Assembly (NCBI GenBank): GCA_026260175.1
Contig: JAKCWW010000005.1
Span: forward strand, 209,641 to 273,640
DNA length: 64,000 nt
Source: Reticulitermes lucifugus
Lineage: Eukaryota > Arthropoda > Insecta > Blattodea > Rhinotermitidae
Direction: 5' to 3'
The notes below the pieces were generated by a model, which saw nothing but the letters and a program-made list of their open reading frames with translations, did not search any database and was not told the origin of the DNA. This document shows positions 23,170 to 33,814 of the stretch, piece after piece. The position numbers and the translations under genes are program-made. Every line of letters starts with the position of its first letter. Within the stretch, counting starts at the first letter, position 1.

Positions 23170-24460
23170 TATAACACAAGACAAGGATGTACGATATACT
23201 CTCTATCGGGCTGTAACAATGTTAGACTATGTCACATTTCGAATCATTTACTTTATGGACTTTGTCCTCGCTCCCAAGCTGAATATAGTAAAACTGTTCT
23301 ACTAATCGCAAAAATTGGACCTTGTCCAGGAGTTCTGAACAGCTTTGTGTAACGGGCAAAACTCAGCAGAAGTGAAGCTTATTTTTAGCCACGGAACGGG
23401 GACCGCTTCTGCCCCTGAAAGTTAAACTTTTTTATTTTTAAAAGAGACTAATTGACAAAATATAGAAAGTGAATATTTCCAAAACAATTTTCTTAATTGT
23501 ACTATAGCGATGTAGAACGTATTTTGTGCAGAGAATATAGAAGAAAAAGTGCATGGAAACAAAGAGCTGAGGAAAATCTTTAGATAGGAGGCGTGCAGTG
23601 ACTAAGCAAATTTAAATTTTACATAATCATGACATTCATAATTTTGTTAGAATAGTGAAATCTAGGGAACTATAATTGAGAGGCTGAGAAAGAAACAGAA
23701 TGCCTTCAAAATCTGGTGAGGACACCTGCTTTGAAATTCCACTTGCAAATTAGGCAAGGTGTTGGAAGTGTAACATTGAGAGGTATGCCATCTTGTGGGG
23801 ACAGGCTGAGGTAATGGGCATACATGCAACTGCCTTAGGGTCATGCCCAGTGACGGCTTCTTCCATCAGCTCTGTTCAACCCTCGAGTTTTGCTTCTTTG
23901 GCAGTGGTTGCTGGCGAATCGTTGGATCTCAATACGGAAGCTACAAATACGGATTTAGGAGCCTGTATCAGAATAAATTTAATTAAACTTCAAGAGTGTT
24001 AATTAATTAATTTTATATAATGCCGAATTATATCTGAACAATAAATTTGAATTACGCGGAAGGAAAAGGACGTGAACTGATATAAAACTATATTCAGGCG
24101 TTTACATGGGCGATCGAAGGCAAACTCGCAAAACCTCGATGTGGATAGTCAGCTCTTCGACAAAGTTTTGAACCGGTAGTCTACCGAATGCAAGACGTAG
24201 CCTTACCACTTGAATCAGTTTACACTGTAATCTCAACCAATATTTTTCTAACTGTTTTGAAGCAAGCTTCACTTAGATCGTCGTCGATATGCTGCAAGTA
24301 CACGACGTCAGTTTACATGTGATTTATTACCCCGACGCTTGCGAACGGATTATAAGACATCGCAAACCTCCCGAGTCCGAAACGAGGTGTGTGTGTGTGT
24401 GAAGAAGGCAAGGTAACAAATTGGGACCTCTGTTCATGGATTCTTTAGAGTAAACCACAT
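23170..24460. other. No recognised feature
   Basis: Apart from a short gt-run at 24387-24401, no repeat, motif or credible frame was found. The frames on both strands near 23.7-24.0 kb have no recognisable product. Confidence 0.5.
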
Positions 24461-24466
24461 GAAAGG

Positions 24467-24752
24467 CCAAGCTATACCTACACAGGCCTGGACAGGCCCA
24501 TAGCGTTGCAGGAGGTTGAGGATCTCAGATTTCCAGACAACCAGCACCTGAAGGTGGTGAGGTTGCCAGCCCTATGCACCGGCCGCCTTTACCCTCCAGG
24601 AAATATTCCTGGTACTCATTTCTCTTAGAGGCTTATTCGACCGTAGGGCCATATTGCGACCGGGAGGATTAAGTCATGGCGCCATCGGGAATGGAATCCG
24701 CGACCTTCTGGCTTGTAGCGCAGTACCTCAACCAACTGCGCCACTGAGTAAA
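24467..24752 (-). repeat. SINE family A, full length
   Basis: Plus-strand landmarks: caggcctggacaggccc, ggttgaggatctcag, ggttgccagccctatgcacc, tcctggtactcatttctctt, gcgaccgggaggatta, gaatggaatccgcgacc (diverged reversed B box) and caactgcgccactgag. It is a complete but older copy of the 46.7 kb family. Confidence 0.88.
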
Positions 24753-24759
24753 CTGCATG

Positions 24760-26050
24760 CCTTACGTAAATTATGTACTTCCTACAAAATGAACTCCTTA
24801 AAGCACAGTCCTAGAAATCTGCTCAAGAGATATTTTGCCTCTTATTGAATCCGAAAAATCATAACCTGAGCAGAACACACACAACAAAGAGCCGACACGG
24901 AATAAAATGCCTATCTTATCATATACTTCATTACTACATAAGTGTAAACAGTACTGTAGAAACTGTAATTTTCGAGTCTGTCACATTCTGTCACTTTCTT
25001 ACCGCAAGGTACCTACTGAAATTTTCAACTTACATTTTAAGAGAACAAGAATGTAAACGCAGATGACTGGCATCCTTTAACATCGCCTCTGTTATAGGTT
25101 GGGATCGATAAACACTTCAGAGCTTCTTTCTCATTCCTCTCTGTTCCCCCCCCTACGCCCACTTAACCCCTTGAAGTGAGAACTCTCCTGTGGAAGCTGT
25201 TTCTATCTCCTTAAGATCCCCAGCCGTCACCTCACGGCCACCTATTAACCTGCGACCTTTCGTAGTGTAGACAGTAGCGTCTTATTTGCATAGTCTTCCA
25301 GGTGTCCACTAAACGTCCAATTTTGAAGCCTTCATTAGAAATAAGAACTCATTCTCTTTATTTTTTACCCTGTAGTGAAGCTGTCCAAATAATAGGCCAA
25401 TCTAAAGACATTAATCGTCTGTCTTCCATGTTAGGATTACCGTGTTCAATAAAGCAATACAGTTTGTATTACTTCCAACCCAACAAATATGAGCCAACCT
25501 TTTAGAATAGAAGGAAATAAACAGTTCAAAGAAGGGCGCTGCGTGACATAACTCAGTGTACAGACTGTCACGTTTCGTGCCTTGCACCTGCCTGACACTG
25601 CCTGTCATGGACAGCACTGTTATATGCATATACAAATACATCTCTTTTGTAATGGGAACAAGAAAACCAAATCCTTATGTTTATGAAAAATTTGTAATTG
25701 CGCAGTTGGTACATAAATAAGCTTCATTTTCATAAGTCTTGAGATTAATTACCCTCTTCATATGTACCTCTCCTTATACTTGTATTCAGCCACGTCGGTG
25801 CATCTAAAGTGAGATTGTTCCATATAATCCCTGGTCTATGAATTTCGAAACACATTGCTTCTCTTGTACACACACAAAATGGTTAATGTTGTATAGAGAA
25901 ATATACGCTTACGTGATTATTATCCTATGTACGGTGCCCACGATACAAGAGAATAATACGAAGTTAGACGGACCGCGTTTAGAAAGCGTTTTGTTGATAC
26001 TTGAAAATCGTGTACTACGGATATTACGTATTTCCCTCAAATGTTTTACT
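24760..26050. other. No recognised feature
   Basis: Several short frames but nothing identifiable, and no repeat matched elsewhere. Confidence 0.5.
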
Positions 26051-26054
26051 TAAT

Positions 26055-26140
26055 TTAAATTTATGGGATCCTGGTACAGTGGTTAGATACTTAACGCACA
26101 AAATTGAGGTCTATAGCGGACGTCCTCACCTTTTAGTTGG
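26055..26140 (+). repeat. Possible tRNA-like SINE head
   Basis: cctggtacagtggttagatac resembles a pol III A-box context and gaggtctatagcgg may be a decayed B box about 40 bases later. No SINE body that I recognise follows. Weak call. Confidence 0.25.
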
Positions 26141-26144
26141 TACT

Positions 26145-26815
26145 GGCTATCTTACACTGTATTTTTATTTCCCCTTAGAAAAAGACAGTAAAGAAAGGGA
26201 AAAGGAAAAATACAAGGAAAATGCGTATACAGTACCAGTCACTTGCCTTCCGATCTCTGCATTCTGAAAACTCCATATGTGGTCAAACAAATTAATCCGC
26301 TGTGGTCACACTTTTTGTTATTGCTTAAAGTTGTAAATATATTATGGAAATTTGTTACTATTATTAGGGTACGTTGTACATCTTTACGTAAGTTATTATT
26401 TTATGTATACGTTAATTTTGTTGAAATTATCGCTCTTACATAAAGTCACGTTTTCTCCCGGTCGCAACATTTAGTAATTTCTGAGTTGAAACCAATATTT
26501 CGTAAACTACCAGTAGGTATATTCGCAATTTATCCGCATGCAAAATTTCGTATTCCTAGACAGAATAAATATTATTAAATAACACTCTTTTACTGTTTTT
26601 GTTTTTCTTAATTACACATAATTTAAATCGTATTAAAAATGTCAAATAATTACCGATTACTGTCGTTATCGATTACAATTGACGACGACCATGGTAACGC
26701 TAGAAACCAAAGTTGTCATAAATGTACGCAGGTTTTCATATAAAGTGCCTGCTTTTTGTCCGATTTTAGCCGAACATGAATTTTCCCCAATATAAAATTT
26801 TACAAAAATCTGTCA
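26145..26815. other. No recognised feature
   Basis: AT-rich sequence with no supported gene or repeat. The last hundred bases may belong to the ctgt-core repeat that follows. Confidence 0.45.
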
Positions 26816-26819
26816 TGCG

Positions 26820-26995
26820 GAATTCGATAATTTCATGCAGACAGACAGACAGGCACATGGACAGACGGAGAGGCGATTCGAACAGATATGACGAAGTTAA
26901 TAGTCTTTTTCCGCAACTTTGCTAAACGGCCCAAAGTTAAAGTCCCCTAGGATGGCCTGTGTGCCTGTCTGTCTCTCTGTTCTACCTCCGTGGTT
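26820..26995 (-). repeat. Dispersed repeat with CTGT core
   Basis: cagacagacagacagg and, 130 bases on, gcctgtctgtctctctg flank tcccctaggatggcc. The adjoining sequence attcgataatttcatgc, read on the minus strand, matches the ggattttgatgaaatt-type flank of the copies at 30.4 and 49.35 kb. A tetranucleotide core with a shared unique flank indicates a dispersed element rather than independent microsatellites. Confidence 0.5.
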
Positions 26996-26999
26996 TTCT

Positions 27000-27465
27000 G
27001 AATACCAAGGAACTTACGTTTGTATTGTGTATTGTATGTGCAATTCATAATATCTTGAAACACAGATCGGTCTCCTATTTGTTCCTAATACTGTTGTAAA
27101 ATACATCACTTATTTTAAGAGAATCGGGAAGGTTTGGAATTAAAACAGCTAAAGCAGGTGCCTGGATACTGTGGGTTTATTTGTTGAATGATAAGCTAAA
27201 ATAACTAACAACAAGCAACTTGCAGCTTACCAAATTGTTGATCTACAAAGAAAAGTAAATTTAATTACAACTAAGGCAGCCTAGAATAGCGTGTTACAAA
27301 ACCTTGCAATTATATTACAAGTCTACGTAATAAATAATTTGGAAAAGTGTATTGTAAAAACAGGCAGCATAAATTAGGTGGGATCAAATCCAGAAAATTT
27401 GTGTAATAATCTACTTCAGAAATTTTGATGCTAATATTTTCCTTTTATTGTTCGCAGCAGTTAAA
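27000..27465. other. No recognised feature
   Basis: AT-rich DNA without supported features. Confidence 0.5.
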
Positions 27466-27467
27466 TA

Positions 27468-27521
27468 AACACACACACGTATATATATATATACATATGT
27501 ATATATATATATATATATACC
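27468..27521. repeat. AC/AT dinucleotide microsatellite
   Basis: A run of ac repeats passes into a (ta)n run broken once by catatg, in all about 54 bases. Confidence 0.93.
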
Positions 27522-27529
27522 TTTCCACG

Positions 27530-28420
27530 ATTGTGACATGCAGTCTCTTGTTTTAAGAACTGTGTCTGAACTTGATATAAGTAAACAACTGCGAAATTAA
27601 TAATTTGTTAGACCACATCATTTAGTAGAATTAAGAAGACTCAGTGGATGGACATGTGTATTCTTTTGGGCAAAATATTGAAAATTATTTAAAACGTGAG
27701 CCATTTAATAAACACAAGAATAAATTTGTAATAGCTTTTCCAAAAGACCAGGTTCCAAATAAGCTGATTATTTATCTAATCGTGCCTCGACTGCTTGCAA
27801 CCGGCCCTATTATAAGTTCAGATTTTTTGGGCACTTAAGGCTTGTAACAACAACCATCATGAAAGTCAGTAACAGACGTTAAATTTACTTCCATTACGTG
27901 CACATTTACGTCAGCCTACAATTGATAAGTTAGAAAGGGACGAAACATAAGTGACCTATCTCAACGTAGTAGTATTACGGATTGCGAATGGTTAAACTGA
28001 GGAAAACCGTGATAAACCAGAGAATAATCGATCTGTCTTGACCTATTTGAAAGTGTTCCTATCCCATAATTCGCAAAGAGGTTAACTGTGGAAAACTACG
28101 AAGCAGCTTAGGAAAGTCGAAACTTAATCGGGATTCAAACTTCTTAGGTCAACCTTTCTCAAATCACGATGATATTCAACATGCACATAGAGTCATGTAT
28201 CACTCAGATCGGTTTAATCATGTTATAATTAGATCAGTAGCTGAAGAAGAATCTAGTATCTGATTGCTGTCCCATTATGTTGCGAAGCGCTTTGTGATAT
28301 AACAAACAGTAGTATATAGAGGCTTGGAATTTTGACCCCATATACAACTACTACAATCAAAGTGAGCCGACGCTGATAGTATCCTACCACTACCAATACA
28401 ATGTGTGACGCGTCAGAACA
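27530..28420. other. No firm feature
   Basis: A 64-codon plus-strand frame at 27644-27838 has no recognisable product. The end of this interval, from about 28390, may already belong to the tandem array that follows. Confidence 0.45.
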
Positions 28421-28429
28421 ATGAAACAT

Positions 28430-29030
28430 TAGTGGTATATGAAACATAATCTCCTTAAGGACAAGACGCCGTGAAGTCTGGTATATAAGAACCAACATTT
28501 CGGATAAACGTGCTGCCTCCAACTTCATGGTCGAAGGCGGGTAAAGTAACCTCCCTACAGAGGTTTGCTATACGAGATTTGAAATTAGGAAGTCTGCTCT
28601 CTTCTGAGATGTTATACCGTGTAACCTGTTACATAAAATACGAAGTTTCGGAAAAAGCGGTTGCTTCCTTCTTCAAGGCCGCAGAATGCGTAGAATAGCT
28701 CTATTCTCCCCACACACGCTTATTACGTGATATTTGAGGTTCTCATGATTTTGCGTATGAAGGCTAATGTTTCTCGGATGTAACGCATTACAGTCTAGCA
28801 GACAAGGATGGAGATTTTGGCGGAAACACTTGCTCTCGTCCACAAGACGCATACAACAACCTCGCCATAAGTGCTGCTTGAGATTTTCATAGATATCAGT
28901 CTTCCGTGACGCAACGTCATGTCACTGCTAGATACGTTCCGACGTTCCTACTGAGTGATGATGGTAGACTAGCCTCGTCACAGAGATGTGCTATACGAGT
29001 TTTGAAGCTCCTTCTGAAAAGACCATCGAG
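28430..29030 (-). repeat. Four-unit degenerate tandem array with CGAAAC motif
   Basis: On the minus strand the word CTCAAAT-CTCGTATAGC and its variants recurs at about 28993, 28878, 28728 and 28572, giving units of roughly 115, 150 and 155 bases. Two units align over their whole length: CTTGAAGAAGGAAGCAACC...TTTCCGAAACTTCG (28641-28678) against CATGAAGTTGGAGGCAGCACG...ATCCGAAATGTTGG (28491-28532). In both, tatacc-like words, an ACGGCGTC- or ACGGTAT-like word and cagaagag-like words follow. Each of these two units has a short stem (GGAA/TTCC, or its decayed form) between GAAGA and CGAAA. The layout fits tandem pseudo-LTRs of a Penelope-like element or a retrozyme array. The units are too diverged to be recent. 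Confidence 0.6.
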
Positions 29031-29044
29031 TTCGCAGTAAAGCA

Positions 29045-29540
29045 CAAAATGTTTCCTAATCATCAATACTTATCTGACATCAGATACCAGAACACAGTAG
29101 ACAATATTTTAGTCAAGCGTCACAAATTATAGTATAGTTTGGTAAGTAGATTATTTAAGGCTTTAGGATAATGGATTAGCTTAAATCTCCTACAGGGTTT
29201 CTTTTTCATTTCTCCGTCAAATTGTGTCAGGGATGTAGTCCAGAAAATACATAAATGTTGGTTTACTTTCTTTCCACGTAGTCACATTTGAAATCCTGCA
29301 GACCAAGAGACCTACCTTGGTTAAATGTAGCTGTATGTTTATACCATTATAAGAAACACAAAAGATGAAGTACTAAAACGAACCGATTTCATTTATTTCT
29401 ATATGTAGAACTAGGTCTAAAAACATTTAGATGTAGGAACGGGATTCAATTACCGACATGTACAGAGAATGTTACCCCGTCATTGCTTTCATATCGGCTA
29501 CGCGTCCACCTGATATTTTTTACCCCTTCTCTAATGTAAG
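29045..29540. other. No recognised feature
   Basis: AT-rich sequence between the tandem array and a SINE. Nothing identified. Confidence 0.5.
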
Positions 29541-29543
29541 GAT

Positions 29544-29830
29544 GTGGGCCGGGATAGCGTAGTCGGTATAGCGACTCACTACAGGCTGGACGGTCCGAGG
29601 ATCGAGTCCCAGTGGGGGCGAAATTTTCCGCACCCGTCCAGACCGGCTGTGTGGCCCACCCAGCCTCCTATACAATGGGTACCTGGTATCTTTCCCGGGG
29701 GTAAATCCCGGGGCTTGGAGTTGACCACCCACCCTCATCTAGTGCCACCGTTAAATAAAGATTAGGGCTATACTTCTACTACCCCTCTTGGTCTTCATGG
29801 CCCGTTCTAGGGAGACCTTTACCTTTACCT
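29544..29830 (+). repeat. SINE family B, full length reference copy
   Basis: The head gggccgggatagcgtagtcgg contains an A-box-like word, and ggatcgagtcc (29599-29609) is a good B box. The body has gcgaaattttccgcacccg, agaccggctgtgtggcccac, cagcctcctatacaatggg, gtaaatcccggggcttgg, ccctcatctagtgccac and tagggctatacttctac. It ends in repeated acctttacc. It is the least diverged family B copy here and serves as the reference for the others. The two opposite frames over it are shadows. Confidence 0.92.
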
Positions 29831-29834
29831 CTCA

Positions 29835-30415
29835 TTGTGGAAGTGCCAGTAAAGTTAAATTAACCACTCATATCAGAAAAATATTTCTAGCTTCTCGGCC
29901 ACTCTATCACACATCACGGAATGGTGCAGAAATACAGACGTAGATTTACATAAATCTCAATCGAATTCATTCCAAAGAAAGTAGTTTAATTGTATTTGGT
30001 TGACTATTTTGTTTAACAACACTTTCGGTAGAACAGGCGATATGCGGAAGGATGTTAGGATACTCCATGGATAGCACAATGAATTCGAAATATTGCTGAG
30101 GGAAGATATCTGTCCGTAATTTGAGGCACTATTCCGAAATTATCCTAGGGGATTAAGAATAGTCACGAAAGACATCAACGAAGGTAGAGATTTGACAGCG
30201 GAATCCCTGAACACCAAGCAGGAATTTTATCCATTTGGAAGCGGTAAAATGCGTGTTAGGATTATTTGCAGAGGGTCTGAAATGCGAGCTGTAATTTTAC
30301 AGCATTGCCATAGAGTCATGAAAGGAGTTTCGTTTCAGTTGTAACAGACTTTATTCATATTCATATTCTTACTCACACGCAGTGATAAGATGCAAAACGT
30401 ACCTATCTTTTATGG
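29835..30415. other. No recognised feature
   Basis: AT-rich sequence with no supported gene or repeat. Confidence 0.5.
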
Positions 30416-30419
30416 TATG

Positions 30420-30500
30420 CCCGTCAGTCTGCCTGTCTGCGTGTAAAAACTATGGAGCCAAAAATAGTATTTTGATGAAATTTCTTATGGGAAAATTCTA
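30420..30500 (+). repeat. Dispersed repeat with CTGT core, short copy
   Basis: cccgtcagtctgcctgtctg is followed by tattttgatgaaatttctta, the same core-plus-flank arrangement as at 49.35 kb (ggatttttatgaaatt) and, reversed, at 26.8 kb. Confidence 0.45.
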
Positions 30501-30854
30501 CTAAAATGTACTGATGTATATGGCTTTTGGTTGAAGTCTGACAGAAGTAAAGGCCTCTTTACATAAGGAAGTAATGCATGCATTTCATTGCTCATCTTAA
30601 TCGTAACTTCCAAAATGCTTAATAGGAGAGAAAATTGCTCGTTTTTCTCTCTTACTGACAGAAGAATATTGAAGTTCGAGACCAAGACGCGTAAATGAAA
30701 GTTATGAGACGAAGTAACAACAGGGTGTTGGAGAAAATTGCAGTCACAAGATCCATGGCATGTGTTCTTAACCAAACATTCTCTGGATGATTAAATGAAA
30801 GATTATGAGATGGCATGTTGTTTGTCAAGCATTCGGAAGCGAACAAAGCAGAGA

Positions 30855-31080
30855 AATTTCTGGTGGGAAATCTGAAAGAAAGAGACCGCTTTCAAGTTGT
30901 AGCTTTGATGAGAGAACAATATTAAAATGGATTTTGACGTAACACGATGGGACGTTGTGGACTGAATTTATGTGGCTCAGGAAAGGGGCCAATGGTGTGA
31001 TCTTTTAAACACAAAATGAACCTCATTCTTTCACAAAATGTGGGGGAATTTCTGAAGGAGCAGAGAGCGAAAATACCCTG
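30855..31080 (+). mobile_element. LINE 3' relic (reverse transcriptase C-terminus)
   Basis: tttatgtggctcaggaaagg and its surroundings align with the 63.1 kb copy (gatttggctcaggataggg). So do aatgaacctcattc against aatgagccttcgggc and aaaatgtgggggaattt against aaaacgcggggaattcc. Upstream, a VGNLKERDRFQVV-like frame occupies the place of the GKPEGKRPLGRPRRRW motif of insect LINEs. It is strongly decayed. Confidence 0.6.
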
Positions 31081-31169
31081 AAGCTGAAAACAGGAATTTT
31101 ATCTGAAAAGTCGGTATACGTCTATCAGAATACGCTGCTATAAATCACCAACACGGAATTTGTTTATGT

Positions 31170-31262
31170 GCTTATAGCCCTCTACCGAAAATATTACACG
31201 GCGTCACAAACCAGAATAACGTAATCTGTATATGTACTGTCATAAAGATCTCAAATCTTAGA
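31170..31262 (+). repeat. Flank of the Penelope-type repeat
   Basis: accgaaaatattacacggcg followed by tcacaaaccagaataacg and atctcaaatcttag matches the downstream half of the tandem units at 28.5 kb (ccgaaa, cacggcgtc, cagaagag, ctcaaatctc). Confidence 0.4.
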
Positions 31263-31264
31263 AA

Positions 31265-31940
31265 TGTGAATTGCACAGGGTCTAAAGACGAAGTATTTTA
31301 TGCTTAAAACAGGACAGCACGTTTCAAATTTTTACTCAACAAGTGATACAATAATTTTACGAATTATGTAAAAAAAATTAACTTTCCTGTTCTGGAGTTT
31401 TCCTGCTTGAATTAGGATTGCATTTCATTTACAATATGAAGCATGCCTAGAGAAATAAACGGGTAAATGTACAAGAAACTTCAAGGGGTGAGTAAGCTGT
31501 AATTCTAGAAAACTGAACTGCTTTGAAAGTATAAGAAAAGAAACACATAAAATGTGGTCTAATCTAATAGCGTATATTACTCATATATGATGGTTTATAA
31601 TTTTCAAATGTAAAACGTAAGCAATTTTTAATTCAAATCCTTAATCAAAATCGACTGAGTAAAATAATATGCTTTTTTCTCTCTCAGCCATAAAATGTGT
31701 TTTCTATCCACTGACAATTAGGCCTATCAAGTAGTCCTGTCCCGTTAAGGACAATAGTGAATTACAAGCGGAAATGAAAGCCTGTTTCCCTCTTCATAGC
31801 TTTTTGTCTGGCAGTTCTGTTAATTTTTATATGTTTGTTAATTTACATTAATTTTGTAGGAAAGATATTTAGATATAAATGACATCCGCATCAACAGTAC
31901 CAGACAGAACAAAGTTTTGCATCCTTGATTAGAAGCCTCC
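31265..31940. other. No recognised feature
   Basis: AT-rich DNA with nothing identified, apart from one taggccta-type word near 31720. Confidence 0.5.
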
Positions 31941-31944
31941 GCCG

Positions 31945-32160
31945 CGATGTAAATGAGACCTACGCTCTTCTGGGATATTGCGCGGCGTCGTGTGGTAATT
32001 GTTTACTGACGTTTCGGGAAACGTATCGGTCCCATCTTCAAGGGTCAAGAGTCCGAGAAGAAAGAAAACCGGCAACCTAACGTTGTCCCGAAACGTCGGT
32101 AAACAATTACGACACGGAGCCGTGTAATATACGAGAAAAGAGCAGATCTCAAAGTTTTGC
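31945..32160. repeat. Inverted pair of CGAAACGTC repeat units
   Basis: The left arm, reversed, reads CTTGAAGATGGGACCG, ACGTTTCCCGAAACGTCAG, taaacaattaccacac and cgccgcgcaatatcccag. The right arm reads tcccgaaacgtcggtaaaca, attacgacacgg and gtgtaatatacgagaaaag. The arms match over about 70 bases and face away from a 65-base centre. In the left unit GGGA/TCCC makes a short stem between GAAGA and CGAAAC. The same outward flank appears in the 28.5 kb array, so both belong to one family. Confidence 0.65.
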
Positions 32161-32164
32161 GTCT

Positions 32165-32450
32165 TGACCATTTGTGTCTCTTGTCTTGTAATCAATATTT
32201 CATAAAAATGTTCTAAGTGCGTTATATATATGAAAACTTTGTCTGAAATGTCACAAGCTTATGTCCACCATTCGTTAGCTATAAGCACCAATATTACACT
32301 AACAAAAGCTGCATATTTTCCGAAGATCTATTGTTACACAACATTTCAGGACCCTACAGTAACTGGCACTACTCTCGCTCCTGCGCTCTCACGTGGTTGC
32401 TAGAGTTACAGCAAGGCAAACATTTCTCTGTGCTGATTAAGCACTGCGAT
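32165..32450. other. No recognised feature
   Basis: Short AT-rich interval with nothing identified. Confidence 0.5.
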
Positions 32451-32454
32451 AAGA

Positions 32455-32692
32455 AGACATGGTGTTGGGGACGTATAGCTACACTAGTAGGTACTGAGCA
32501 GTCAGCTTCACGTTGCGGCAGCTTTACCCCATTTAAGACCCCGTCACTACCAGTTGATCAGTAGACTGCGTGGACCTCGGAACCGGTCGGGGGTTTTGGA
32601 AAAGAAACATTACTTGCTGTCGTTGGGAATCGAACCCAGATTCAGGGTTGTTCAGTAGTCCCTGTTATGACTGAGCTATCTCATGTTATTCA
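32455..32692 (-). repeat. SINE family B variant, full length
   Basis: On the minus strand the head reads tgagatagctcagtcataac and the B box gggttcgattccc is intact. The body has gttcgattcccaacgacag, cttttccaaaacccccgacc, ggggtaaagctgccgcaacg and gtagctatacgtcccc. Landmarks are shared with the 14.8 and 47.3 kb copies. The head differs from that of the 29.5 kb copy, suggesting a second subfamily with a different tRNA-like promoter. Confidence 0.7.
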
Positions 32693-32699
32693 AGCACCT

Positions 32700-33610
32700 T
32701 GTACTGTGTTTGAAACTGGGGAAACACATGCCCGCATTCACGAACAGAAGTGCGATGTCATAAAGCTACCCCTGTGCACGATAATAAGGCATATGGCGTA
32801 GTGGAGGTACATCTCCACTCATTCTTAACTTATACACGAGATGGGGATGACTTATGATGTCATAAGCCCCCTTTTTCAAGTTTAGATAGGAAAGTAGTCT
32901 ATAGGAAAGGAAATATAGTGTTTGGTAAAAAATGAGACGACGGGAGGTAAAAAGCTTTGGTGGTAAAATTTGAAGAAATACGCAAGAATGGGAAGGGCTG
33001 TACCTGGAAGGTAAAATGGAAGGAAGGGCGGTTACTGCGTAGGTCTCTGGAGACCACGTCTACCTCTTGAAGAAAAAATGGGAGAAGCCTAGTCTCAGAA
33101 CAGCCAATCCGTGACAGGAGTGAACATATTTTACAGGTCAAAAACGTACAAAAAATGGGCCTCATCATGGCAGCTCGGTACAGTCACTCTAAATGACAAA
33201 TATCAACCAACCACAAAATGATCAAAGTTGCAAACAAGTTTTATGAAATATCAGTGGCTTGAGAGCAAGTTCTTATAAATATTCTGTACGTTTATGACTA
33301 TACATTTTACAACATGAGCTGGCATTGGAATGGCTGTTTATAAGGCGACGGGCCGTGACTGGACAGAAGTGCACTCGATAGAACGGAGATTGGTGGAATG
33401 TACAGATTTCAAAATAACAAATGGCTGATAATTTTATATGAAACACTCCAATGATAAACTATTCACTCCCTATGAGATTCGAGGTTTCTATGGCGCTCTC
33501 TATGAAGATATATCTTTTTCAGACAAACGGAATCACACACCATGAACAACAGCCTTCTTTTTGACGCTATCCAACCCGTTGTGCATACAGAATTACATAA
33601 ATAATTCTAT
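32700..33610. other. Purine-rich stretch, no gene
   Basis: From about 32880 to 33090 the plus strand is strongly purine-rich, producing a spurious minus-strand frame (32899-33168). No repeat copy was matched. Confidence 0.45.
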
Positions 33611-33614
33611 GTAT

Positions 33615-33810
33615 TTTTTCTGACAATCTGTATTTATTAATATTTTTTCAAACACTAAATGTTTCGATCAAGCCGATCATCATTAGGTGTTTATTTTATA
33701 CAAGGTTTATACCAGTTTAAGTTTTCGTATAAAGAAATCACATGATGATGATCGGCTTGTTCGAAACATGTAGTGTTTGAAAAAATAATAGTTAATAAAG
33801 GTTTTGTCAG
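33615..33810. repeat. Foldback pair with hammerhead-like units
   Basis: The arms 33615-33686 and 33742-33810 are inverted copies. Both contain TGATGATCGGCTTG(A/T)TCGAAACAT followed by AGTGTTTGAAAAA. In the left arm (minus strand) AAACAC stands before CTAATGA, then a GATC/GATC stem closed by GGCTT, then GAAAC and ATTTA, then GTGTTT, which pairs perfectly with AAACAC. This is the order of a type I hammerhead, with one base different in CTGATGA. Similarity between the arms is high, so the pair is either relatively recent or kept similar. Confidence 0.6.
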
Positions 33811-33814
33811 ATGG

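Noticed and set aside
27644-27838. 64-codon plus-strand frame as a small protein
   Set aside because: Composition is typical of AT-rich DNA, with no conserved motif and no context.
28430-29030. CRISPR-like or satellite array
   Set aside because: The units are 115-155 bases, degenerate and only about four in number, with no short repeat/spacer pattern. A repeat of the CGAAAC family explains it better.
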